A stretch of 15,341 bases of DNA from NCBI GenBank assembly GCA_041487355.1, contig JBGPND010000122.1:1-15341 (forward strand), written 5' to 3'. Below are positions 1-7,430 of this stretch, piece after piece. The stretch is from JAMXLO01 sp041487355 (GTDB lineage: Bacteria; Pseudomonadota; Alphaproteobacteria; Acetobacterales; Acetobacteraceae). The notes under the pieces were generated by a model. The model was not told the DNA's origin, searched no databases, and saw nothing but the letters and a program-made list of their open reading frames with translations. The translations under genes were made by a program, and so were the position numbers. Position 1 is the first letter of the stretch. Each line of letters opens with the position of its first letter.

Positions 1-303
1 AGTCTCGCGTGGCTGACCAGGGCGGCGATCCTGCCACAGGCCCGGGTCTGGTGGGACGGGCCAGACCCGTCCGATTATGGCGGTTCAGTCCCGCGTGCCG
101 TGGCGGGGGAGGGTGGTCCGATCTGGGCTCCCGAACATGTCGACGTGACCGAGGAGAGCCTCGCCAAGGCGCATGATCTGGGCCTGCTGGTCATACCGTG
201 GACCGTCAATCGGCCAGCCGACATGCGCCGGCTGATCGGCTGGCGCGTCGACGGGCTGATCACCGATCGGCCGGACCTGGCGCGCGCCGTCATGGCGAGC
301 TGA
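1..303 (+). CDS. Glycerophosphodiester phosphodiesterase, C-terminal part (5' end outside window)
   Basis: Reading from base 1 in frame 1 gives 100 uninterrupted codons ending at TGA 301-303. The sequence has the tail of the GDPD (UgpQ-like) TIM-barrel family. It contains a strand with IWAPEHVDVTEESLAKAH, then GLLVIPWTVN, then an arginine/aspartate turn and WRVDGLITDRPDL close to the C terminus. In this family PWTVN and the G(I/L)ITDRPD motif form the last two barrel strands. The enzyme hydrolyses glycerophosphodiesters to glycerol-3-phosphate and an alcohol. The catalytic histidines and metal ligands near the N terminus lie outside the window, so activity cannot be judged. The gene converges on the reverse-strand gene that follows and overlaps its stop by 14 bp. 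Confidence 0.85.
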   Translation, partial: SLAWLTRAAILPQARVWWDGPDPSDYGGSVPRAVAGEGGPIWAPEHVDVTEESLAKAHDLGLLVIPWTVNRPADMRRLIGWRVDGLITDRPDLARAVMAS

Positions 304-922
304 GGAAATTCGCGGTTGCCGAGGCCTGCGCCAGAAGCGCCCGCAGGTCGGGGTTCTTGTCGCTGTCCTTGGCGGTCAGCGCTTCCATCGGCACGAAATA
401 TTCGTGCGCATGCGGCAGCTGGTGACGCACGAAGCCGGCATAGTGATGGGGCTTCAGCCCGTAGAGCACATGCATGTCACGCACCGGCAGGCCGAACGGA
501 ACCACCGGTTCTCGGTCGAGCACGCCGGTTGCCTTCCAGCGCGGCGTCGGATCGCCCGGCATGACCGGGGCGAGCAGCCAGGGCACCGGACAGACGGCTA
601 GCAGCGAATGCGTGCTGGGCGCGAAGCGGGAGCGCTTGTCGAGCAGGTTCTGCAATGAGCCGCAGGCCTCGATCGCGAAGATATCCACATAGGATTCTAC
701 CGAGGTCCCGCCGAAGTTCAGCCACAAGCCATCCGGCAGGGTGCGCCAGCGCGTACTGCCGGGTAGCTTGAGGAAGGGGTGGCACGTCCCGAGATCTTCT
801 GAGGGGCGGCCACGAAGCCATGCGTCTCGCCCTGTCTCCGCAGGCTTCACGCCTGGCGGCCGCTGAGGCCATTGCTTGAGCCGTCGCTTGACCAGCGAGT
901 CCAGCGATTGAAATTGGCGCAT
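290..922 (-). CDS. Hypothetical protein, about 210 aa, family not recognised
   Basis: The open frame runs from ATG 922 to the stop at 290-292. I chose this start because GGGGAA lies 6 nt upstream of it; an ATG 13 codons earlier (961) lacks a comparable site. The product starts MRQFQSLDSLVKRR and is basic at the N terminus. It shows no signal peptide, membrane segment or coiled coil, and carries several Trp/Pro-rich stretches (GSTRWRTLPDGLWLNFGG near residue 55, PVPWLLAPVMPGDPTPRW near residue 110). A His/Tyr-rich segment (LKPHHYAGF, HAHEYFVP) lies near the C terminus. I do not recognise the family. Coding is supported by length, ribosome site and GC-rich third positions. It overlaps the converging phosphodiesterase gene by 14 bp, so no terminator fits between them. 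Confidence 0.6.
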   Translation of the reverse strand: MRQFQSLDSLVKRRLKQWPQRPPGVKPAETGRDAWLRGRPSEDLGTCHPFLKLPGSTRWRTLPDGLWLNFGGTSVESYVDIFAIEACGSLQNLLDKRSRFAPSTHSLLAVCPVPWLLAPVMPGDPTPRWKATGVLDREPVVPFGLPVRDMHVLYGLKPHHYAGFVRHQLPHAHEYFVPMEALTAKDSDKNPDLRALLAQASATANFLSSP

Positions 923-1286
923 TGAGTTCCCCAAAAAGTCTTGTTGAAGGCATGAATACAACTAATAAGTGTGTTCATAACATGCGAATGCACGCATGGA
1001 AGGAATTTTTGCGCAGTATGTTGAAAAATCTGGCCGTTGCACCCCAAGCGTGGATGCCCAACCGACCAGAGGATTAGTTCCCTTCCCGCTTCGGCGAATG
1101 CCTGCGTCGGCTGTCAATTCATAGCGAAATTGCAAGATGCTAGATACTTACGCATCGCTCATCATGTGACTTATCAACTGACCTGTGGATAATGATAGCT
1201 ATACGATCGAGCCGGCTACAATTTCAGCGCATGAAACAGAACCGGCGCGGCAGGTCTGGCGCTCCTCTCATGAGCTCCCATCGTCG
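923..1286. other. Intergenic region with an 18-bp interrupted palindrome, AT-richer than surroundings
   Basis: I see no convincing gene here. The first 250 bases are visibly richer in A+T than the flanks, as expected for the promoter and leader of the reverse-strand gene starting at 922. An interrupted palindrome CATGCG-AATGCA-CGCATG lies at 981-998, about 60 bp upstream of that start, where an operator could sit. A second inverted repeat, TTATC...GATAA, lies around 1172-1193. Forward open frames that begin here run antisense through the FliJ-like relic and look like shadows. Confidence 0.4.
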
Positions 1287-1709
1287 TCAGTCGGGCAGCC
1301 TCGCGGCAGCGTAGCGGACGAGTTCGCGCTCATCGGCCTGTTGATCGGCGCGCCGGAGCGCATTCCGCCGGTTTGCCGCCCGGATAGAATCCAGGGCGAG
1401 TTCCAGCCGCTTGGTGCGCGCAACCGCTTCGCGGAGTGCCTCGCACGCCGCCAGCTCGCTGCGATCGAGTTCCGCGACCCGATGCTGGAGCTCTCCCCTG
1501 CCGCGCGCCGAGTGCGGCGCCCAGGTCACCAATGCAGCCAGTGCATCCGGGTCGGCCAGCGCGCGGCTGGCTTCGTTGGCTGCCGCGGCGTCGTGGCCAT
1601 CGAGCGCCGCCGACGCATCTGCCGAGGCGCGGGCAATCTGCCCCAGATCGCCTCGCCGTTAGTCCGCGCTCTGCTGCGCCAGTCGAACCAGCACGGGAAG
1701 GCCCCGCAT
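1287..1709 (-). pseudogene. FliJ-like flagellar export chaperone, interrupted by one in-frame stop
   Basis: On the reverse strand an ATG at 1709 has GGAG 7 nt upstream. It opens a 140-codon frame that is clean except for a TAA at codon 17 (1659-1661). The frame starts MRGLPVLVRLAQQSAD. After the stop it continues as an Ala/Arg/Glu-rich helical, probably coiled-coil, protein with CEALREAVARTKRLELAL near residues 89-106 and ADERELVRYAAARLP near the end. The length (about 140 aa), the central coiled coil and the LREA..KRLE helix resemble alphaproteobacterial FliJ-like proteins, which escort flagellar export substrates next to the ATPase FliI. No fliI or other flagellar gene is visible beside it. 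Coding character in one frame on both sides of the stop suggests recent inactivation by a single base change. A sequencing error or an unrelated coiled-coil protein are alternatives. Confidence 0.5.
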
Positions 1710-1817
1710 CGTGTTGCTCCAGCACTGAAGTCGTCCGCGGGGACGCTACCCGGCAATGGTTGCACTCGTGTTGCGACATCCGGCTGCTCAACCGCATTTT
1801 AAGGCAGACGCCCTCGG

Positions 1818-1831
1818 TTGATTTGGATCAA
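1818..1831. promoter_or_regulatory. FNR/ANR-type box (copy A), upstream of the narK1 remnant
   Basis: TTGATTTGGATCAA is a perfect match to the FNR/ANR consensus TTGAT-N4-ATCAA, the site of the oxygen-sensing CRP/FNR activators that switch on nitrate respiration. It lies 91 bp before the GTG of the decayed narK1. The surrounding sequence resembles that of the second box at 2144-2157. Shared blocks are CCTCG before the box, GGATCAAGGC across it, GATCAA at 1861 versus 2180, and GTAC-CCTTAG at 1880 versus 2199. Copy A has 7 extra bases between box and downstream block, so its GATCAA no longer falls where a -10 hexamer would sit for a class II FNR promoter. Confidence 0.75.
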
Positions 1832-1921
1832 GGCGGGTTGGGTTCCATCCTGTGACCTGTGATCAATGCTGCATGCGCGGTACGCCTTAGTCCGCGCCCG
1901 GTGCGCAACGGGGAGGCCAGC

Positions 1922-2076
1922 GTGGCTGACATCGCAGAGGCTCAGGACCGCGAACGGATCAGGGCACTGACGGCGAGTACCGTTGCCTTCACGGCATGCT
2001 TCGCGGTCGCCGGTATCTGAGCAGCCCGCGCCAATAACTGCTCGGCCTGATCGCTGCCGCCCCAGCCCGCGCGCGG
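1922..2076 (+). pseudogene. narK1 remnant: N-terminal start of a NarK-type transporter followed by decayed sequence
   Basis: GTG 1922 follows a strong GGGGAGG ribosome site and opens a 32-codon frame ending at TGA 2018-2020. The peptide starts MADIAEAQDRERIRALT and continues STVAFTACFAVAGI. It matches the start of type-1 NarK (NarK1) proton/nitrate symporters of the MFS, where a short polar N terminus leads into TM1 with a (T/S)LAFTxCFAVW motif. Just after the stop, codons from about 2039 read LLGLIAAAP in another frame. That resembles the next NarK motif (FGLLxAxPxLTGS), so a deletion has probably removed TM1's end and joined the frames. Nothing further of the gene is seen before the second FNR box. 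In bacteria with tandem narK1-narK2, narK1 stands first, as here. Confidence 0.6.
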
Positions 2077-2143
2077 GTGCAATTATTGCCCCTTGGCCAG
2101 TCGCCGATTTTTCCCCGATTTAACCAAGAAGAGTCCACCTCGA

Positions 2144-2157
2144 TTGACCTGGATCAA
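2144..2157. promoter_or_regulatory. FNR/ANR-type box (copy B), promoter of the nar operon
   Basis: TTGACCTGGATCAA matches TTGAT-N4-ATCAA with one change and lies 89 bp upstream of the narK start. A hexamer GATCAA at 2180-2185, preceded by TGC, is centred 32 bp downstream of the box centre. That is the spacing expected when FNR binds at -41.5 and RNA polymerase uses that hexamer as an extended -10, which puts transcription start near 2192. The inference is that anaerobiosis drives narK through ppiC from here. No NarL heptamer cluster was found by eye. Confidence 0.75.
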
Positions 2158-2246
2158 GGCCGCCTGCGCGCCGGTCTGCGATCAACCATGCCCGTGCCGT
2201 ACACCTTAGCGGTGCTTGGGCCAGCAGCGAGAAGGGGCTTTCAGCC

Positions 2247-3587
2247 ATGGACCAGCCAGTATCAGAGCTAGTCGGACAGCTATCGCCGGCCGAGGCGGCC
2301 ATGCGTTCAGGCCTGCGCGGCAATCCGCGCCAGGGCCTCATCATGGGCACCTGGGGCTTCTTCATCGGCTTCGCCGCCGTCGCCCTCTATGGCCCGGCGG
2401 CGCATGCCTTCCAGTCGTCGATGCAGCTCTCGCCGTTCCTGGTCGGGCTGCTGGTCGCGGCGCCGCAACTGACCGGCTCGTTGCTGCGCATTCCGTTCGG
2501 CGCCTGGGTGGACAAGTCCGGTGGGCGGCTGCCGATGCTGACTCTGTTCGGAGTTTCCATCGTGGGAATGTGGGGGCTTTCCTACATTCTGCTCACCGTT
2601 TCGCCGGTGACGCCGGCGCTCTATCCGCTGGTCCTGCTGTTCGGCTTCATGAGTGGTTGCGGCGTTGCTACCTTCTCCGTGGGCGTGCCGCAGGTGTCCT
2701 ACTGGCAACCTAAGAACCGGCAGGGTATCGCACTCGGCATCTTTGGCGGCGTCGGCAACATGGCGCCAGGGCTGTTCACCCTGATCCTGCCGTTTGCCAT
2801 CGGCGCATTGGGCTTGGCCGGTTCCTATCTGGCTTGGTTCGTCTTCCTGGTGATCGGCACCGGCATCTATGCGTGGCTGGCGCGCGATGCGTTCTATTTC
2901 CAGTTGCGCGCGCGCGGCGTGGCGGCCGAACCAGCCAAGCGGATCGCAGCCGCGTGCGGCCAGGAACTATTCCCGCGCGAGTCCGTCTGGGGCGCGCTGA
3001 TCTCGGCGGCCGACGATCCGCGCACCTGGGGACTGGTGTTCCTGTATTTCGTCTCGTTCGGCGGGTTCCTGGCGCTGACCGCCTGGTTCCCGGTCTACTG
3101 GGTGAACCTGCATGACGTCACCCCCAAGACGGCGGGCATCCTGGGTGGCGTCGGCTTTTCGCTGCTGGCGGCGGCAGTGCGGGTCTGGGGTGGACAACTC
3201 TCGGAGAAATTCGGCGGCGAGCGCCTGGCCCTGGTCTCCTTCTTCGTCGTCCTGGCCGGTGCCGCACTGCTCACCGCGGTGACCTCGTTCCCGGTCAACC
3301 TCGCCGGGGAGCTGCTGATCGGCCTCGGCATGGGTTTGGCCAACGCCGCGGTGTTCAAGATGCTGCCGAAATACGTGCCGCACGCGGTCGGCGGCGCCTC
3401 GGGCCTGGTGGGTGGTTTGGGCGCGCTGGGCGGCTTCGTGATCCCGCCGATCCTCGGCCTGTTCGCCGGCGCGCTTGGCGCGCAGGGCTATGCCGGCGGC
3501 TTCTTCGTCTACGTCGTGCTGGCGGTGGCGGCCATCTTTGTCTCCATCGGCTTCGTGCGCACGCGTAACAACGCCATCGCAGCCTGA
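2247..3587 (+). CDS. narK: NarK nitrate/nitrite transporter (NarK2-like MFS)
   Basis: The 446-aa product is an integral membrane MFS protein with about 12 helices and a short cytoplasmic N terminus. ATG 2247 is preceded by GAAGGGG 9 nt upstream. The first repeat shows GFFIGFAAVALYGPAAHAF (TM1), then LVGLLVAAPQLTGSLLRIPFG with Arg81, the position of the nitrate-binding arginine of TM2. GGVGNMAPG follows, matching the glycine-rich nitrate signature. The second repeat has SFGGFLALTAWFPVYW, then a TM8 segment AAAVRVWGG whose arginine corresponds to the second substrate arginine, and the second Gly-rich stretch GGASGLVGGLGALGGFVIPP. It should import nitrate for the reductase or exchange it for nitrite. 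It is the first gene of the nar operon, 17 nt before narG, downstream of the second FNR box. Confidence 0.93.
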   Translation: MDQPVSELVGQLSPAEAAMRSGLRGNPRQGLIMGTWGFFIGFAAVALYGPAAHAFQSSMQLSPFLVGLLVAAPQLTGSLLRIPFGAWVDKSGGRLPMLTLFGVSIVGMWGLSYILLTVSPVTPALYPLVLLFGFMSGCGVATFSVGVPQVSYWQPKNRQGIALGIFGGVGNMAPGLFTLILPFAIGALGLAGSYLAWFVFLVIGTGIYAWLARDAFYFQLRARGVAAEPAKRIAAACGQELFPRESVWGALISAADDPRTWGLVFLYFVSFGGFLALTAWFPVYWVNLHDVTPKTAGILGGVGFSLLAAAVRVWGGQLSEKFGGERLALVSFFVVLAGAALLTAVTSFPVNLAGELLIGLGMGLANAAVFKMLPKYVPHAVGGASGLVGGLGALGGFVIPPILGLFAGALGAQGYAGGFFVYVVLAVAAIFVSIGFVRTRNNAIAA

Positions 3588-3604
3588 ACCGAAAGAGTAG
3601 CACG

Positions 3605-6600
3605 ATGAGCCATTTCCTCGACCGGCTGACGTTCTTCCGCAAGAACGTCGACACATTCTCCGGCGACCACGGTGTGGTCACCAACGAGGACCGCAAGTGG
3701 GAGGAGGCGTACCGGAGCCGCTGGCAGCACGACAAGATCGTGCGTTCCACCCATGGCGTGAACTGCACCGGCTCGTGCAGTTGGAAGATCTACGTCAAGG
3801 GCGGCATCGTCACCTGGGAGACGCAGCAGACCGATTATCCGCGCACGCGCCCGGACCTGCCGAACCATGAGCCGCGCGGCTGTTCGCGCGGGGCCAGTTA
3901 CTCCTGGTATCTCTACAGCGCCAACCGGCTGAAATATCCGTTGATCCGCCGCCGCCTGCTGGAACTGTATCGCGCGGCGCGGCAAACGCTGGACCCGGTC
4001 GCGGCGTGGGCGTCCATCGTCGAGAACCCGGAGAAGGCGCAGAGCTACAAGCGCATCCGTGGCCTCGGTGGCTTCGTCCGTGCCAAGTGGGACGAGGCGG
4101 AGGAGATCATCGCCGCCGCCAACGTCTACACGATCAAGCGGCACGGGCCGGACCGCATCATCGGCTTTTCGCCGATCCCGGCGATGTCCATGGTGTCGTA
4201 TGCTGCCGGCAGCCGCTATCTCTCCTTGATCGGCGGTGTCTGCATGAGTTTCTACGACTGGTACTGCGATCTGCCGCCGGCCTCGCCGCAGACCTGGGGC
4301 GAGCAGACCGACGTGCCGGAGAGTGCGGACTGGTACAACTCGACGTTCCTGATCCTGTGGGGCTCCAACGTTCCGCAGACCCGCACGCCGGACGCGCATT
4401 TCTACACCGAGGTGCGCTACAAGGGTGCCAAGTCGGTGGTGATCACGCCGGACTATTCCGAGGCGGCGAAGTTCGCCGATCTCTGGCTGCATCCCAAGCA
4501 GGGCACCGACGCGGCGCTGGCGATGGCGATGGGCCACGTCGTGCTGAAGGAGTTCCACACACGGCGGCAAGTCGAATACTTCACCGACTACTGCCGCCGC
4601 CTGACCGACATGCCGATGCTGGTGACGCTGGAGAAGCGCGGCGAGCACTATGTGCCGGGGCGCTATCTGCGCGCGGCCGACCTGGAAGGTGCGGGCGCGC
4701 AGGCGAACCATCCGGAATGGAAGACGCTCGGCTTCGACGAGATCGACGACGCGCTGGTGGTGCCCAACGGCTCGATCGGCTTCCGCTGGGGTGACGCGGG
4801 CAAGTGGAATCTCGAACAGCACGATGCGCGTGACGGCCACGATATGCGCCTTGCGCTGAGCCTCGCCGAACGGCGCGATGCGGTCGTGCCGGTCGCATTC
4901 CCGTATTTCGGCGGCAAGGCGCCAGCGGCCTTCCATCCCACCGCGCACGACGAGGTGCTGCAGCGCCATGTGCCGGTGCGTCTGGTGCGCACGCAGGCAG
5001 GCGAGGTGGCGGTGGCCACCGTGTTCGACCTCATGGCCGCCAATTACGGCGTCGACTGCGGCTTCGGCGGAGAGGTCGCCTCGAGCTATGACGACGATGT
5101 GCCATACACGCCGGCCTGGGCCGAGCACATTACCGGCGTCGATCGCGACCACATCATCTCCGTGGCGCGCCAGTTCGCGGAGAACGCCGAGAAGACCCAC
5201 GGCAAATCGATGGTGATCCTGGGTGCCGGGCTGAATCATTGGTACCACATGGACATGATCTACCGCGGCATCATCAACCTGCTGATGATGTGCGGCTGCA
5301 TCGGCCAGTCGGGCGGCGGCTGGGCGCACTACGTCGGGCAGGAGAAGCTGCGGCCGCAGACCGGCTGGACGCCGCTCGCCTTCGCGCTCGACTGGAACCG
5401 TCCGCCGCGGCAGATGAATTCCACCAGTTTCTTCTACAGCCACACCTCGCAGTGGCGCTACGAGAAGCTCGGCGTGCATGAGATCGTCTCGCCGCTGGTC
5501 GACGCGGACGCTCTGCCGCGCACGCTGATCGACTGTAACGTGAAGGCGGAGCGACTGGGCTGGCTGCCCTCCGCACCACAGCTTGCGACCAATCCGCTGG
5601 GCATCGCCGAAGCGGCGGAGGCCGCGGGCAAGCCGGTGCCAGACTATGTCGCCAGCGCACTGCAAGCCGGCGAGCTCCACTTCGCCGCCGAGGACCCGGA
5701 TGCGCCGGAAAACTTCCCGCGCAACCTGTTCGTCTGGCGCTCCAATCTGTTGGGAGCCTCGGGCAAGGGCCACGAGTATTTCCTGAAGTACCTGCTCGGC
5801 ACCGATCACGGCGTGCTGGGCAAGGACCTCGGTGCCGAAGGTGGAACGAAACCCGAGGAGGTGCGCTGGCACGACACGGCGCCGGAGGGAAAACTCGATC
5901 TGCTGGTGACGCTGGATTTCCGCATGTCCACCACCTGCCTCTATTCCGACATCGTGCTGCCGACTGCCACCTGGTACGAGAAGCACGATCTCAATACCTC
6001 CGACATGCACCCGTTCATCCATCCGCTGTCGGCGGCGGTCGATCCGGTCTGGGAATCGCGATCGGACTGGGAAATCTATAAGGCGATCGCCAAAAAATTC
6101 TCCGAGGTCGCGCAAGGCACGCTGGGCACGCAGCGTGACGTGGTGCTGACGCCGATCATGCACGACACGCCGGGCGAGTTGGCGCAGCCGTTCGGCGTCG
6201 CCGACTGGAAGCACGGGGAGTGCCCGCTGATCCCCGGCAGGACCATGCCGAACGTCACGGTGGTCGAACGCGACTACCCGGCGACCTACGAGAAATTCAT
6301 CTCGCTCGGCCCGCTGATGGATCGCCTCGGCAACGGCGGCAAGGGCATCGGCTGGAAGACCGAGCACGAGGTTGAGTTGCTCGGCAAGCTCAACGGCGTG
6401 AACGTTGCCGGCCGCCCGCGCATCGTCTCCGACATCGATGCCGCCGAGGTGATCCTGTCGCTGGCGCCGGAAACCAATGGCGAGGTCGCGGTGAAGGCCT
6501 GGGCGGCGCTGGAGAAGCAGACCGGGCGCGAACACACGCACCTGGCCACGGCACGCGCCGACGACAAGCTGCGCTTCCGCGATCTGCAGGCGCAGCCTCG

Positions 6601-7321
6601 GAAAATCATCTCCTCGCCGACCTGGAGCGGTCTGGAGAGCGAGCAGGTCAGCTACAATGCAGGCTATACGAATGTGCATGAGCTGATCCCTTGGCGCACA
6701 CTGACGGGACGCCAGCAGTTCTACCAGGACCACCAATGGATGCGGGCGTTCGGCGAGGCGCTGTGCGTGTATCGCCCGCCGATCGACACGCGCACCATCG
6801 CGGCGGTGCAGGGCCTGGCGGATGAGCGCAAGTCGGTGGTGCTGAATTTCATCACGCCGCACCAGAAATGGGGCATCCACTCCACCTACACCGACAATCT
6901 GCTGATGCTGACCTTATCGCGCGGCGGCCCGATTGTATGGCTCAGCGAGACCGACGCGCGCGAGGCTGGCATCGAGGACAACGACTGGATCGAGGCGTTC
7001 AACGCCAATGGTGCGCTGACCGCGCGAGCTGTGGTGAGCCAGCGCGTGCCGGCGGGCATGTGCATGATGTACCACGCGCAGGAGAAGACCGTGAACGTGC
7101 CGGGCAGCGAGGTGACCGGCAAGCGCGGCGGCATCCACAACTCGGTGACGCGCACCTGCCCGAAGCCGACGCACATGATCGGCGGCTACGCGCAACTGTC
7201 ATACGGCTTCAACTACTACGGCACCGTCGGCGCCAACCGCGACGAGTTCGTGGTGGTGCGCAAGATGGCCAAGGTCGACTGGCTGGAAGCACCGCGCGCG
7301 GATGTGGTGGCCGCGGAATGA
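3605..7321 (+). CDS. narG: Respiratory nitrate reductase, alpha (molybdenum) subunit NarG
   Basis: The 1238-aa product is close to the usual 1240-1250 aa. It reduces nitrate to nitrite at a Mo-bisMGD centre on the cytoplasmic face of the membrane-bound NarGHI complex. The N terminus carries HGVNCTGSCSWK with His50, Cys54 and Cys58, followed by Cys93 in EPRGCSRG; these are the ligands of cluster FS0, including its unusual histidine. Asp222 in YCDLPPASPQTWGEQTD is the aspartate that binds Mo in this family. SADWYN, GSNVPQTRTPDAHF and the C-terminal cofactor region GGIHNSVTRTCPKPTHMIGG are intact. No Tat signal is obvious beyond the vestigial N terminus typical of NarG. ATG 3605 has GAAAGAG upstream. 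The gene continues the narK transcript and is followed by a 109-bp gap with palindromes before narH. Confidence 0.97.
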   Translation: MSHFLDRLTFFRKNVDTFSGDHGVVTNEDRKWEEAYRSRWQHDKIVRSTHGVNCTGSCSWKIYVKGGIVTWETQQTDYPRTRPDLPNHEPRGCSRGASYSWYLYSANRLKYPLIRRRLLELYRAARQTLDPVAAWASIVENPEKAQSYKRIRGLGGFVRAKWDEAEEIIAAANVYTIKRHGPDRIIGFSPIPAMSMVSYAAGSRYLSLIGGVCMSFYDWYCDLPPASPQTWGEQTDVPESADWYNSTFLILWGSNVPQTRTPDAHFYTEVRYKGAKSVVITPDYSEAAKFADLWLHPKQGTDAALAMAMGHVVLKEFHTRRQVEYFTDYCRRLTDMPMLVTLEKRGEHYVPGRYLRAADLEGAGAQANHPEWKTLGFDEIDDALVVPNGSIGFRWGDAGKWNLEQHDARDGHDMRLALSLAERRDAVVPVAFPYFGGKAPAAFHPTAHDEVLQRHVPVRLVRTQAGEVAVATVFDLMAANYGVDCGFGGEVASSYDDDVPYTPAWAEHITGVDRDHIISVARQFAENAEKTHGKSMVILGAGLNHWYHMDMIYRGIINLLMMCGCIGQSGGGWAHYVGQEKLRPQTGWTPLAFALDWNRPPRQMNSTSFFYSHTSQWRYEKLGVHEIVSPLVDADALPRTLIDCNVKAERLGWLPSAPQLATNPLGIAEAAEAAGKPVPDYVASALQAGELHFAAEDPDAPENFPRNLFVWRSNLLGASGKGHEYFLKYLLGTDHGVLGKDLGAEGGTKPEEVRWHDTAPEGKLDLLVTLDFRMSTTCLYSDIVLPTATWYEKHDLNTSDMHPFIHPLSAAVDPVWESRSDWEIYKAIAKKFSEVAQGTLGTQRDVVLTPIMHDTPGELAQPFGVADWKHGECPLIPGRTMPNVTVVERDYPATYEKFISLGPLMDRLGNGGKGIGWKTEHEVELLGKLNGVNVAGRPRIVSDIDAAEVILSLAPETNGEVAVKAWAALEKQTGREHTHLATARADDKLRFRDLQAQPRKIISSPTWSGLESEQVSYNAGYTNVHELIPWRTLTGRQQFYQDHQWMRAFGEALCVYRPPIDTRTIAAVQGLADERKSVVLNFITPHQKWGIHSTYTDNLLMLTLSRGGPIVWLSETDAREAGIEDNDWIEAFNANGALTARAVVSQRVPAGMCMMYHAQEKTVNVPGSEVTGKRGGIHNSVTRTCPKPTHMIGGYAQLSYGFNYYGTVGANRDEFVVVRKMAKVDWLEAPRADVVAAE

Positions 7322-7329
7322 CTCTCTCA

Positions 7330-7409
7330 TCGTCATGGCCGGGTCAAGCCCGGCCATCCGCGCACCGCCGGTGCGGGGTGGATGGCCGGGTCAAGCCCGG
7401 CCATGACGA
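7330..7409. repeat. Paired palindromic REP-like element between narG and narH
   Basis: Two identical 23-bp palindromes (arms ATGGCCGGG and CCCGGCCAT around TCAAG) lie at 7335-7357 and 7382-7404, in the same orientation. Between them is a smaller hairpin, CGCACC-GCC-GGTGCG, at 7361-7375. The outer flanks are inverted (TCGTC on the left, GACGA on the right), so the whole 80 bp can also fold as one long hairpin. GCCGGG/CCCGGC palindromes with a TCAAG or CTTGA core are dispersed repeats in many alphaproteobacterial genomes, as I remember them. The RNA form could act as an mRNA-stability or partial-termination element between narG and narH. Confidence 0.85.
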
Positions 7410-7430
7410 GAATCCAAAGGATAGTCTGCA

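Noticed and set aside
1185..1802. A 205-codon forward frame across the FliJ-like relic
   Set aside because: No ribosome site, Arg/Ala-rich composition, no recognisable motif; the reverse strand has the coding-like helical protein with a proper ribosome site.
2967..3656. A 229-codon reverse frame antisense to narK
   Set aside because: Low-complexity Arg/Gln/Asp/His composition typical of a GC-skew shadow; narK is certain on the other strand.
3509..6880. A 1123-codon open frame on the reverse strand, antisense to narG
   Set aside because: The protein is Arg/His/Ala/Val-rich with no domain, and its phase mirrors the GC-rich third codon positions of narG, which suppress stops on the opposite strand. 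NarG explains the region completely.
7330..7409. CRISPR-like repeat
   Set aside because: Only two copies, each self-complementary, and the spacer is itself a hairpin; no cas genes.
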